Assembly (NCBI RefSeq): GCF_009712605.1 | Contig: NZ_WASO01000003.1 | Span: forward strand, 52,523-116,522 | Direction of reading: 5' to 3' | Source: Paludibacter sp. | GTDB lineage: Bacteria; Bacteroidota; Bacteroidia; Bacteroidales; Paludibacteraceae | Length of the DNA: 64,000 nt | Shown here: piece by piece, positions 9,285 to 19,268 of the stretch | Position numbering within the stretch: position 1 is the stretch's first letter | Layout of the letters: each line of letters starts with the position of its first letter | The notes under the pieces: generated by a model | What the model was told of the DNA's origin: nothing | Seen by the model: only the letters and a program-made list of their open reading frames with translations | Database searches by the model: none | Made by a program: the position numbers and the translations under genes

Positions 9285-12200
9285 TTATTTGTCTAATTTC
9301 TTCAGAATAGTATTGATCTGTTCTTGTTGTCTGTCCAATCTATTCTTTAATGCCTCAATCTGGGTTTGTTGTTCTTTTACGGCTTGGATCAACACAGCCG
9401 TCAACTGCGTATAATCTACCTTGAGGTATCCATCGGTTCCTTTTGTTACCATTTCCGGGAATACCTTTTGTAGTTCTTGCGCAATGACCCCTATTTTGGC
9501 TCCCTTGGCATATTTTGTCTGATCTTTATATTCGAATCGAACGCCCCGCATCCGGTCAATAGATTGAAGAGCTTTCGTCAGCGTCTCGATTTTTGTTTTC
9601 AAACGCTCGTCAGAAGGTGTGTAGAAGTTTCCTTTTACGGTCACATCCTGTCCAAAAGTCGCATTACCACTTGTGTCGAAGCTCAGACCTTTATTGTTTT
9701 GGCCGTCGTTGCTGATGGCATAAGCGCCCAGTTGTATGTTTTGAGTAGCAGTATGGTTTCCAAGGTTATCGCCTGCCGGCACCCAATGTGATCCGTCATA
9801 GACGTACAGCGTTTTATCTATTGTATTGTAATAAGTGGCACCTGGAGTTGTTGTCGACGGAGGTGTGGTTCCAGTGGTGGTATTACCGGCCTTGTCGTCT
9901 ACATATTTTTTATTGGCAGCCTCCAGATCTCCCGTCGGTGCTGCCAGATTGATAATTTTGTAGTTGTTTGAACCATCTCCCATTGATACATTGGCTTTTG
10001 CATCACCAAAACCGCTGAGGGTGATAGCGCTTTTAGGTGTGGGAACTGCCTTTCCATTCGCATCACCCACATAAAATTCATCCTGAGGCAGTGCATTGTC
10101 CACCGGCACCCATTTTGTTCCATCGTACACATAGAAGGTTTTCGCGGTGGTGTCGTAATAAGTATTTCCGGCTTGCGGCGTCGTCGGCTGGGTTGTTGTA
10201 ATGGTACCGGCTTTATCGTCTACATATTTTTTGGTAGCAGCATCCTGAGCCGCTGCAGGCGTAGCCACGTTAGTCAGCTTTTGACTTCCCAGATCCACAT
10301 CGGCAGTAGCAGGAGCAAATCCGCTTACCGGTATAGTGTTTTTGGCGGTAGCCACAGCCTTTCCGGAAGCATCTCCGACATACAACTGGCCTGTAGGTAA
10401 CAGGTTATTTACCGGAATCCATTTGGTGCCGTCATAGACGTATAGTGTTTTGTCGGTTGTGTTGTAATAAGTAGCTCCGATAGTGGTAGTCGACGGTGGT
10501 GTTGTTCCTGTGGTAGTTGTCCCGGCTTTGTCGTCTACGTATTTTTTATTGGCGGCTTCCAGATCTCCGGTCGGCGCTGCTAAATTGATAATTTTGTAGT
10601 TATTTGAACCATCTCCCATTGACACATTGGCTTTTGCATCACCAAAACCGCTGAGGGTGATAGCGCTTTTAGGTGTGGGAACTGCCTTTCCATTTGCATC
10701 TCCCACATAGAGTTGATCCTGAGGCAGCGAATTATCTACCGGCACCCACTTTGTTCCATCGTACACATAGAAAGTTTTCGCGGTGGTGTCGTAATAAGTA
10801 TTTCCGGCTTGAGGGGTAGTCGGCTGGGTTGTTGTAATGGTCCCGGCTTTGTCATCAACATATTTTTTGGTAGCAGCATCCTGAGCCGCCGCAGGAGCAG
10901 CCACGTTAGTAAGCTTTTGGCTTCCCAGATCCACATCGGCAGTAGCGGGAGCAAAACCGCTTACCGGAATTGTATTTTTGGCCGTAGCCACAGCCTTTCC
11001 GGAAGCATCTCCGACATACAACTGGCCTGTAGGTAACAGGTTATTTACCGGAATCCATTTGGTGCCGTCATAGACGTATAGTGTTTTGTCGGTTGTGTTG
11101 TAATAAGTAGCTCCGATAGTGGTAGTCGACGGTGGTGTGGTTCCTGTGGTTGTTGTACCCGCTTTGTCATCCACATATTTTTTTGTGGCAGCATCCTGAT
11201 CGGCGGCAGGTGTTGCTACATTGATCAGCTTTTGACTTCCCATATCCACATTGGCAGTAGCGGGAGCAAACCCGCTTACCGGGATTGTGTTTTTAGCTGT
11301 AGCGACAGCCTTTCCTGAAGCATCCCCGACATACAATTGGCCTGTAGGTAACAGGTTATTTACCGGTACCCAAGTGGTTCCATCATAAACATAGAATGTT
11401 TTATCTGTTGTGTTATAGTATGTTGCTCCGGGTGTTGTTGTAGAAGGAGGTGTAGTTCCTGTGGTAGTACCGTTAGCTTTATCGTCTACATATTTTTTTG
11501 TAGCGGCATCGCGATCGCCGGTTGGCGTTGCCAGGTTGATTATTTTATAGTTGTTGGAGCCGTCACCCATCGATACATTGGCTTTTGCATCGCCAAACCC
11601 ACTGATGGTGATTGTACTTTTGGGTGTAGCCACAGCTTTGTTTGATGCATCTCCAACATAAAACTGACCATTGGGCAGTATGTTATTTACAGGCACCCAA
11701 CTGGTTCCGTCGTACACATAGAATGTTTTGTCTGTTGTGTTGTAGTAGGTAGTTCCGGGGGTAGGAGATGTTGGAGGCGTAGTCCCCGTAGTGATACTAC
11801 CGGTTTTATCGTCTACGTATTTCTTGGTAGCGGCATCCTGATTGTTAACGGGCTGAGCCAGATTGGTCAGATTGGTTCCTCCCATCGAGATACTTGTCGT
11901 GGCTGCTCCCCAATCGCTTAAAGGAACAGCCGATTTTGGGGTACCAACGGGAACATTGGTAGCGTCTCCTACAAAGATGTAATTATTGGTTAGTGAAAGG
12001 CTCTTGGAATCCACATAATTTTTGGTCGCAGCATCTTGCGCATTTGTCGGGTCAAGCATGTTTTTAATGCTCTTGCCTCCCATTAGGATATCGGTGGTGG
12101 GAGCCCCCCAATCGCTAAGAGGGACGGCTGATTTAAGGACGGGAGAAGCGACTCCTACAGCTGTGCCTACTAATATTTGATTTGTGGCTAACGAAATATT

Positions 12201-13790
12201 AGCCGGGCTAAACATTTTAGTATCTACATAATTCTTGGTGGCGGCGTCTTGTGCTGCGGTCGGATTTGCCAAATTTGAAATGTTGTAATACGGACCTCCT
12301 GATGTACCCATGTTGAGAGCTGCCGTTGCCTTGCCGAAATCACTTATAGGGATAGCATTTTTTAACACCATGATCGCCCGGTTGGAAGAGTTTCCTACAA
12401 ACATATTGTTGTTATTCAGTCCGAGGGTAGAAGGGGTCGTAAAAAGCATATCTACCCAACCTTTGGTCGCAGCATCATCTATAAGGGTAGGAATTGCAAG
12501 GTGTTTGATCTGGTAGTTGTTGGTTCCGTCTCCCATTTCAATATAGTTCTGAGCACGGCCAAAACCACTCAATGGAATATTTGCTTTGTCCAGTTTTGCA
12601 TTTGAGATGGCTCCATTAGCCACCGTTAGTTGACCCAGGTCATTGATAGTGGCATCTCCCGACATGGAAACTGCAGCAGGGACATTGGATGCATTACCCA
12701 CAAATATTTTCCCGTCGGGCAACGTGTTGGTAAGGCTCACCCAGACAGTTCCATTGTAATAATAAAATTTTTTGTCAGTAGTATTATAGAATACTTCTCC
12801 TTCCTTCACGGTTGTCGTCGATGGACTTGGATTTATTGTCCCGGTGGGAGTCGACCCGTTGATTGATACCATAACCCACCGGCTCAGAGCATCATAGACA
12901 TAGAGAATATTGTTAACATTATCGAAAAAGAAATCACCGGGTTTGGGAGATGTTGGACGATCGGTAATTGATCCAGCAGGGATGGATGTACTACTGATGG
13001 ACATCCAGGTTCCTGCCTGTCCCATCATATAAAGCTTATTATCACTTGTTGTATAATAAACATCTCCGTATTTGTACGTCGTTGGGAGAGATGTGATGCT
13101 TGGTACAAGATTCCAGGTGGTTCCGTCGCAGACATAATATTGATTATCGTTAAAATTCTGGACAACAGCTCCTTTTGTTGTAACAGGTTCATCAGTAGCC
13201 GGCCAGGCAAAAGACGGTTGAATTCCGGTTACTGTGATCCATCCGGAGCTTGAGAGTTTATATAGTGCAGCCGATGTTGAATTGTAGACAACGTCGTCTA
13301 TTTTATAGGTAGAGGAAGCTGGTAATACTGCTCCTGAATAGTAGTTTGTTGTATTTGCATCAATGGTGAGTAAGGCCGCATTTATCGCAGTAGACAGAAC
13401 GTTTGACGGAATTTCAGCTCCGGAAAGGTATAAACCTTTAGTAGTTGGGCGAAACAATACTCCAGTTCCCATACTGGCATCAATGCCATCAGTACATTTC
13501 ACAGTACAGTAAATAGTTGAAGTTGGATTCGGGCTAATATAATCTATCTCATAAGAATGACCTGTAGCATCTATAACAATATCACCAACTAACACTCCTG
13601 ATCCTTGGAAAAATTCATTTTCAACAGGGCAATATAATGTTAATGCATTTTCAACATTTGGATTTACTGGTGTAGCCTCCATAATTTGCACAGCCCCACT
13701 AAACTGTCTTTTGGTTTGAGCACAGAGATGAAGTGCAAAAAAAGAAACGACAATTAAAGAGATGATATTTTTGCTCAATATTGTTTTCAT
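9285..13790 (-). CDS. Secreted tail-fibre-like protein with C-terminal S74 intramolecular chaperone
   Basis: 1501 aa. A signal peptide (about residues 1-24, ending ALHLCAQ) precedes a long array of modules alternating TYYNTTDKTFYVYDGTxW and LYVGDASGKAV / DAATKKYVDDKAG motifs, typical of phage and Bacteroidota fibre stalks. The last ~110 residues are a Peptidase_S74 domain of the endosialidase-chaperone type: SDERLK at 1393-1398 gives the Ser/Lys spacing of the known autocleavage dyad. It is followed by GVIAQELQKVFPE, then YLKVDYTQLTAVLIQAVKEQQ, then a terminal coiled coil. In known S74 proteins this domain directs trimerisation and then cuts itself off. Part of the array is two near-identical 636-bp units. 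Lies 64 nt after the upstream fibre gene and 7 nt before the giant FN3-repeat gene. Trimeric extracellular fibre is inferred; the ligand is unknown. Confidence 0.85.
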   Translation of the reverse strand: MKTILSKNIISLIVVSFFALHLCAQTKRQFSGAVQIMEATPVNPNVENALTLYCPVENEFFQGSGVLVGDIVIDATGHSYEIDYISPNPTSTIYCTVKCTDGIDASMGTGVLFRPTTKGLYLSGAEIPSNVLSTAINAALLTIDANTTNYYSGAVLPASSTYKIDDVVYNSTSAALYKLSSSGWITVTGIQPSFAWPATDEPVTTKGAVVQNFNDNQYYVCDGTTWNLVPSITSLPTTYKYGDVYYTTSDNKLYMMGQAGTWMSISSTSIPAGSITDRPTSPKPGDFFFDNVNNILYVYDALSRWVMVSINGSTPTGTINPSPSTTTVKEGEVFYNTTDKKFYYYNGTVWVSLTNTLPDGKIFVGNASNVPAAVSMSGDATINDLGQLTVANGAISNAKLDKANIPLSGFGRAQNYIEMGDGTNNYQIKHLAIPTLIDDAATKGWVDMLFTTPSTLGLNNNNMFVGNSSNRAIMVLKNAIPISDFGKATAALNMGTSGGPYYNISNLANPTAAQDAATKNYVDTKMFSPANISLATNQILVGTAVGVASPVLKSAVPLSDWGAPTTDILMGGKSIKNMLDPTNAQDAATKNYVDSKSLSLTNNYIFVGDATNVPVGTPKSAVPLSDWGAATTSISMGGTNLTNLAQPVNNQDAATKKYVDDKTGSITTGTTPPTSPTPGTTYYNTTDKTFYVYDGTSWVPVNNILPNGQFYVGDASNKAVATPKSTITISGFGDAKANVSMGDGSNNYKIINLATPTGDRDAATKKYVDDKANGTTTGTTPPSTTTPGATYYNTTDKTFYVYDGTTWVPVNNLLPTGQLYVGDASGKAVATAKNTIPVSGFAPATANVDMGSQKLINVATPAADQDAATKKYVDDKAGTTTTGTTPPSTTTIGATYYNTTDKTLYVYDGTKWIPVNNLLPTGQLYVGDASGKAVATAKNTIPVSGFAPATADVDLGSQKLTNVAAPAAAQDAATKKYVDDKAGTITTTQPTTPQAGNTYYDTTAKTFYVYDGTKWVPVDNSLPQDQLYVGDANGKAVPTPKSAITLSGFGDAKANVSMGDGSNNYKIINLAAPTGDLEAANKKYVDDKAGTTTTGTTPPSTTTIGATYYNTTDKTLYVYDGTKWIPVNNLLPTGQLYVGDASGKAVATAKNTIPVSGFAPATADVDLGSQKLTNVATPAAAQDAATKKYVDDKAGTITTTQPTTPQAGNTYYDTTAKTFYVYDGTKWVPVDNALPQDEFYVGDANGKAVPTPKSAITLSGFGDAKANVSMGDGSNNYKIINLAAPTGDLEAANKKYVDDKAGNTTTGTTPPSTTTPGATYYNTIDKTLYVYDGSHWVPAGDNLGNHTATQNIQLGAYAISNDGQNNKGLSFDTSGNATFGQDVTVKGNFYTPSDERLKTKIETLTKALQSIDRMRGVRFEYKDQTKYAKGAKIGVIAQELQKVFPEMVTKGTDGYLKVDYTQLTAVLIQAVKEQQTQIEALKNRLDRQQEQINTILKKLDK
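9879..11150 (-). repeat. Two near-identical 636-bp tandem units inside the S74 fibre gene
   Basis: A stretch containing gctgagggtgatagcgctt begins at 10014 and recurs at 10650, an offset of 636 bp (212 codons). Flanking sequence on both sides, for example the TYYDTTAKTFYVYDGTKW coding stretch, is also almost unchanged between the copies. Unit boundaries are approximate because the array is periodic. The near-identity contrasts with the diverged neighbouring modules and points to a recent in-frame duplication. Confidence 0.75.
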
Positions 13791-13854
13791 ATTACTTTAC
13801 TTGTGCTGGAAAAATGTCGTTAATGCAGTTATCATTTTGTAAATTCTATTCCTG

Positions 13855-16800
13855 CTAAAAATGGAGAATTAAACAGAAGCCATCTCCGGACGTGTTGGTG
13901 TGATTCCCCATACTTGTTGTGTGAAATGTTATCGAGCCATTTTGAGCTGCGGTTAGTAGCCAGATGCAGTTTGTGGTGTAAGGGCTGGATATGTTGTAAT
14001 TGTGATTGGTCGTAAATGGGATGTCAAACAGGAAAATACTTGGCATCATAAGGTCAGACATATCAGCATTATTATTATATTCTTTCCCAATATAATTTAT
14101 AACGATATCAAGATTGACCTGACTTCCAATATCGGTATAAGAAGATTTAATTTTAAGATAATCAAGCCAAACTCCAGCCGGAACGTTCACCGTATAGGTG
14201 TAGCCGGATAAAGTCACAGTAACCCCGGTTCCCGAGGCTCGACAATAAAATTTAGTATTCCCGGATGGGTTGTATGCTACCATTGATCCTCCTCCTGATG
14301 CCGGAGCTTTCCATGTAGGAGAGCCGGTTGTTGCATCTACAGTTAGCACTTTATTAGCATCGTCCGGAATAGTTGCTGTAGGAAGAGTTGAACCACTGCC
14401 TCCTGAAGGAGTTGCCCATACGCCGTCACCTCGTAAGAAGGTGGTTGAGCTTGCTGTCCCTGAAGTGGTGTTGATGGCGGCAACGGGTACTGTACTGTTC
14501 CCAAATCGTGCAGTAGGAATAGATCCTGTGGTCAGTTGCGTTGCATCCAAATTAGTGATGCTGCCTGACGCATCTCTTTTGACAAGCGCATTGGGCGTTG
14601 ACAAAGTAGTTGCTCCATTTGCCAAATCAACTCCGGTGCGTACTGCGGCTGCCGTGGCTCCTCCCACATAGGCAACTGTTGGAGCCGATGCTGTTCCGCT
14701 CAAATCGTTTGCAAGCATTAAAACTCCCTTGGTCGTGTTTGTTGCATCGGCAGCAGTTGGTATTGCCCATGTTCCGTCTCCGCGTAGGAACGTGGTTCCA
14801 TCAGCAGTTCCACTACCCAGTCGGGCTGTAGCAACAGTACCTGATACAAGGTTCGATGCGTTAAGATTTACGATATTACCCGTGGCATCTCTTTTGACAA
14901 GGGTATTTGCATTCGACGAAGTGGTTGCGTTATTTACCGCAATGGTTGCTGTATTAATAGCCGAAGCTGTAGAACCACCAACGCTGACTACAGACGGAGA
15001 AGCCGCAGTTCCTCCCAAGTCGCCGGCCAGCATCAGAATCCCTTTGGTACTGGTCGTTGCATCAGTACCACTGCCTGCGGATGCCCATGTTCCGTCTCCT
15101 CTTAAATAAGTGGAAGAGTTGGCTGTTCCAGTTCCCAAACGAGCTGTAGCTACGACACCTGAAGTGATATTGCTCGCATCGATATTACCACTAAAAGAGG
15201 ATGCCGTTAATTGTCCGGTGGAAGGCACGAACTTTAGACGTGATGAGGTTACTTTTTGAGCTAAATTACCTGTATTGGATGTTACCCATACCGGATATAC
15301 CGAGGTTGCTGTTGTTCCATCATCCGTAATAGCTGTTGTTGAGGCCGATCCTGCCGAACCTGTCACGCTGCCGTTTATTGGGGCAGTTACTGTCAGTCCG
15401 GTTAATGTGCCTACCGATGTAATCGCAGGTTGAGCACTCCCTGTCACAGTTACAGCTGTGGTAGCTGTTGCTGCATTTCCTGTTGTGTTTTGATTTAACG
15501 TAGGAACGTCGGAAGCTGCGATAGAACGGAATGTCGGGACTCCACTACTTCCTGTAGGTGCAGCAAGGAATGTTCCGGCAGACTGGCTGCTAAGTGTGCC
15601 TGTGAGGGTGCCGGAATTTGTAACCGGAGAATTTGTAACCGTAAATATGGACGGCAGGGATAATCCTACCGAAGTTACGGTTCCCGATCCTCCACTGGGA
15701 GTTACCCATGCAGGGTTCCCGGAAACAATGGTTAATACCTGTCCGTTCCCTCCCGAAGAAGGCACTTTTCCATCCACATACGTTTTTACTGCCTTCGCCG
15801 ATGGATATTGCGTATCGGTAACCGAAGCAAGTGTTCCGTCTGTAGTTTTGTTCGATTTATCTTCTTTGCCTACAACGGTGGCATTGGCAGAAACCAAAGC
15901 ATCGGAGTAGTATTTTTTTGTTCCTTCGGTTACCTGGTCGGTGGTATAGTCGCCGGTTGTTGCAACAACTGCGCCCGTTCGTCCGAATACGGAACTCACG
16001 GCTCCTCCGTTTGCAACCTTGTCCCACGAGGTACCGTTTGAAATCACCCAATCGCCCACATTTAATGCCATCGGAATAGATCCGGCTGTATTGACCACAA
16101 AATAATAGCCCTGACTGGCGCTGGCAAGGGGAAGGGACGGCGATCCTGACGAAGCATCGTAAGTCCCCTTGTATGTAACTGCACCTGTCACTGAATTCGG
16201 GAGGTAAGCCGGATCAATTTTTACGGATGCATTTAAAGGAACAACGCCATTAGCTTGTCCTTTGGTGCTTACGTCGATTTTTGATGCAAAATCGGAAATA
16301 TCGGCTCCTGAAAGGGTGCGGAAAGTAGGTGCTCCATCACTACCGCTGGGAGCTGCTAAAACTGTATTGGCAGTTTGATTGTTCAGAGTTACGGTCAAAT
16401 TACCCGAAGAGGTAACCGGAGAATTGGCAACGGCAAAGATGGAGGGCATGGCTAATCCTACGGAGGTTACAGTTCCCGGGTTGGTTGACGGGATAGCCCA
16501 TGTTCCATCACCTCTCAGAAACCCTGAAGAATTTATTGTTCCGGCATTAAGCGCAGTCAACGGAATAGTATTTGTTCCGTAGTTAGCCGCCGGAATGGTA
16601 CCGCTTAGGTTCGTAGCAGCTAATGAACCGCTGAAAGTTGTGGCTGTAAGCGTACCTGTAGAAGGAGCATACTTGAGTTTAGAGGTGCTGATGTTCAGTG
16701 GCACATTTCCAGCTCCTGTAACCCAGGTTGGATATACGGTGGCTCCTGCCGAAACATCTGTTACTGTTACTTTGGTGGATGTGGTCGCTGTAGTGGCTGT

Positions 16801-19248
16801 TGTTGCTGTGGCCGCATTTCCGGTGATGTCTCCCTGAATCGGATTTACTACCGAGAGACTTGTTAATGTTCCAACAGAGGTAATGTTGGGTTGCGAAGCT
16901 CCTGTGACTGTGACTGCGGTGGTGGCCGATGTTGCTGTGGCTGCGTTGCCGGTGATGTCGCCGGGGATTTTTCCGGAACTGTCTCTGATTACAAGTGTAT
17001 TAGGGTCTGTTGATGTGCTGGGTAAGATACCTCCTATACTGGCGACGGATGGAGCATCGGCTGTTCCCGCTAAATCTCCGGCCAGTTTAATAATACCTTT
17101 ACTGCTGGTGGTTGCGTCAGGGATGGTGGTCGTTCCCGGGGCTTGCCAGGTTGCAGCATTACCCAGTGAATTTATTGTTAGCACTTTGTTTGCATCACTT
17201 GCACTATAAGAAGGTAGACTGCTTGATCCTCCCGATGGCACAGACCAGTTGCCGGATCCGTCAAGATATGTGCCTGCGGCTCTTCCCGATGCCTGAATTG
17301 CCGAGACAGGAATGGTGCTGGCACCATAACGTGCTGTTGCAATTGTTCCCGTCAGGTTGGAGGCGTTCAGGCTCCCCGAAAGGGTTGACCCGGTAATGGC
17401 TCCCGTTGCTGTAACCGACGTCGGAGTGATGGCTCCAAGCGATAGAGAAATAGCCGGCGTACTTGTCGGGTTGGTTATCGAACTGATAATTCCGTTGCTG
17501 GAGCTGACAGAGACACTGGTTACTCCTGGAGCCGACCATGCGGGAGATCCGCTGACCATTGTAAGAACCTGTCCTGCTGTTCCTCCGGATGGCACTTTCC
17601 CATCAACATAATTCTTTACCGCATCAACGGTAGGATATTTTGTGTAGGTAGCGTCAGATATAATCGAATTTACTTTGTTAGCAACGTCTTCTTTTCCTAT
17701 TAAAGTGGGATTGGCATTTGCTAAAGCATTCGTGTAATATTTATTGGTCGAACCTTCTGGGACCAGATCTGTATTGTAATCTCCTGCATTGGCGGTGATT
17801 GTTCCTGTTCTTCCGAATACGCTGGAGACAGCAGCACTATTATTCACTCTTTCCCAGCTGCTCCCATTGGAAATTATCCAGTCTCCTACATTCAGATTAA
17901 TAGGGTTTGATCCTGCTGATGTTACAACATAATAGTATCCTTTATTGGTTGCAGATGCTGTGGCAAGAGATGGAGTTCCGGAGCTTGCATCGTATGTTCC
18001 TTTGTAGGTTACTGATCCAAGAATAGCGTCGGGCAGGTATGTCGACGGAATTTTCAGACTGGCATCCAAAGGTGCGACTCCCGATGCTGCTCCAATGGCA
18101 CTCACGTTGACTTTGTTGGCAAGACCGGGAATATCAGAGTCCTGCAAGGAACGGAACGTGGGTGTGCCGGCAGCTCCGGAAGGTGCGGCAAAGACAGTTC
18201 CTGCCGGTTGACTGGCTAATCCGCCGGTCAGCGTGCCTGTGGTGGTGACGGGAGAGTTGGTTACCGTCATGAAGGATGGTAAAGTCAATCCTACCGACGT
18301 AACGGTACCTGTCTGTACCCAGTTTGTACCATCCGATACCCAGTAAGTATGTGTTTGTGAATTGTAAAAGGTAGTTCCGGCTGGTCCTACAGCGGGTAAT
18401 ACCGTGCCGCTTGGAGTTGATCCTGCCTCTGCCCATTTGAATTGATTATTACCGGCCGATACCAATACCTGACCTGCGGTTCCTGCTGTTAATGCACTGC
18501 CTGCGGTTCCCTGAAGTTTAACATCAGTGATACTTCCATTTAATACTCCTCCTACTGTAATCCAGTTTGTTCCATCGAATATTTTCAATACATTTTGTGC
18601 CGGATCTGCATTTGTGAGATAAAACACATCACCGGTTTTTGCACTTGAAGTAGCCGGGAGTATTGTCCCATTGGGTGTTGAGGATACGGGAACCCACTCT
18701 GTGTCCTTGTAATAATAAAAATTCTTGGTCGTTGTGTTATAAAAAACATCTCCGGGCGATGCTGTTGACGGGAAAGCGCTTCCGCTTGGAGTTGTTTTCA
18801 TGTCATTCTGGTCTGCAATGCGTATCCATTGACCATTTGCAATGTCAGAGGTGGAAGATGTATTTGCCGCAGCATTAGGATTACTGAAATAATAATAGCC
18901 GGGAGTAACGCTTGTCGACTTAAGTCCCTGCCCCGAAGGAGTAGTCCCTGTGGCAACATTATAAACGATCATGCCATCATAGGCGGATGGAAATGTTGCA
19001 CCATCAAGTATCCCTGTATTAAAATTAAAGGTAGTAAGATTTGTACGGGGAAATAATAATCCTTTCCCGGCATTGCTGGGATCTATGCTTAAATCGAAAT
19101 TACTAGAAGCGTCGAAGAATGGATTCTCAGCAGTAATATTTGCAGTAACTGTCCCATTTGAGAATACCTGTGCATAGGTATGGCTGCAAAATGAGATTGT
19201 TATTAGAAGTGACAATCCTATTTTTGAAATATGTGATAACTTTATCAT
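13855..19248 (-). CDS. Secreted 1797-aa tail-fibre-like protein
   Basis: A signal peptide (about residues 1-26, ending SHTYAQ) is followed by short modules found in phage tail fibres and Bacteroidota surface fibres. These include W-V-SSTPNGTILP-type turns, VFGRTGxITANAGDYNTDLVPEG, YPTVDAVKNYVDGKVP, GTVTSVGLxxPSxFxVxNSPVTxSGTL and LRGDGTWAIP. Large parts occur twice, for example the VFGRTG/DYTTDQVTEG block and the TYKGTYDASSGxPSL block. There is no S74 domain. The C-terminal ~140 residues (from about SMVAYNPSG to CLILHF) are non-repetitive and look like a globular tip. It sits 20 nt after the 1281-aa fibre gene and 64 nt before the S74 fibre gene, in one operon. Function is inferred as an extracellular fibre or adhesin; the ligand is not predictable. 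Confidence 0.8.
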   Translation of the reverse strand: MIKLSHISKIGLSLLITISFCSHTYAQVFSNGTVTANITAENPFFDASSNFDLSIDPSNAGKGLLFPRTNLTTFNFNTGILDGATFPSAYDGMIVYNVATGTTPSGQGLKSTSVTPGYYYFSNPNAAANTSSTSDIANGQWIRIADQNDMKTTPSGSAFPSTASPGDVFYNTTTKNFYYYKDTEWVPVSSTPNGTILPATSSAKTGDVFYLTNADPAQNVLKIFDGTNWITVGGVLNGSITDVKLQGTAGSALTAGTAGQVLVSAGNNQFKWAEAGSTPSGTVLPAVGPAGTTFYNSQTHTYWVSDGTNWVQTGTVTSVGLTLPSFMTVTNSPVTTTGTLTGGLASQPAGTVFAAPSGAAGTPTFRSLQDSDIPGLANKVNVSAIGAASGVAPLDASLKIPSTYLPDAILGSVTYKGTYDASSGTPSLATASATNKGYYYVVTSAGSNPINLNVGDWIISNGSSWERVNNSAAVSSVFGRTGTITANAGDYNTDLVPEGSTNKYYTNALANANPTLIGKEDVANKVNSIISDATYTKYPTVDAVKNYVDGKVPSGGTAGQVLTMVSGSPAWSAPGVTSVSVSSSNGIISSITNPTSTPAISLSLGAITPTSVTATGAITGSTLSGSLNASNLTGTIATARYGASTIPVSAIQASGRAAGTYLDGSGNWSVPSGGSSSLPSYSASDANKVLTINSLGNAATWQAPGTTTIPDATTSSKGIIKLAGDLAGTADAPSVASIGGILPSTSTDPNTLVIRDSSGKIPGDITGNAATATSATTAVTVTGASQPNITSVGTLTSLSVVNPIQGDITGNAATATTATTATTSTKVTVTDVSAGATVYPTWVTGAGNVPLNISTSKLKYAPSTGTLTATTFSGSLAATNLSGTIPAANYGTNTIPLTALNAGTINSSGFLRGDGTWAIPSTNPGTVTSVGLAMPSIFAVANSPVTSSGNLTVTLNNQTANTVLAAPSGSDGAPTFRTLSGADISDFASKIDVSTKGQANGVVPLNASVKIDPAYLPNSVTGAVTYKGTYDASSGSPSLPLASASQGYYFVVNTAGSIPMALNVGDWVISNGTSWDKVANGGAVSSVFGRTGAVVATTGDYTTDQVTEGTKKYYSDALVSANATVVGKEDKSNKTTDGTLASVTDTQYPSAKAVKTYVDGKVPSSGGNGQVLTIVSGNPAWVTPSGGSGTVTSVGLSLPSIFTVTNSPVTNSGTLTGTLSSQSAGTFLAAPTGSSGVPTFRSIAASDVPTLNQNTTGNAATATTAVTVTGSAQPAITSVGTLTGLTVTAPINGSVTGSAGSASTTAITDDGTTATSVYPVWVTSNTGNLAQKVTSSRLKFVPSTGQLTASSFSGNIDASNITSGVVATARLGTGTANSSTYLRGDGTWASAGSGTDATTSTKGILMLAGDLGGTAASPSVVSVGGSTASAINTATIAVNNATTSSNANTLVKRDATGNIVNLNASNLVSGTVATARLGSGTADGTTFLRGDGTWAIPTAADATNTTKGVLMLANDLSGTASAPTVAYVGGATAAAVRTGVDLANGATTLSTPNALVKRDASGSITNLDATQLTTGSIPTARFGNSTVPVAAINTTSGTASSTTFLRGDGVWATPSGGSGSTLPTATIPDDANKVLTVDATTGSPTWKAPASGGGSMVAYNPSGNTKFYCRASGTGVTVTLSGYTYTVNVPAGVWLDYLKIKSSYTDIGSQVNLDIVINYIGKEYNNNADMSDLMMPSIFLFDIPFTTNHNYNISSPYTTNCIWLLTAAQNGSITFHTTSMGNHTNTSGDGFCLILHF

Positions 19249-19268
19249 ATTCTTCCTTTATATTATTG

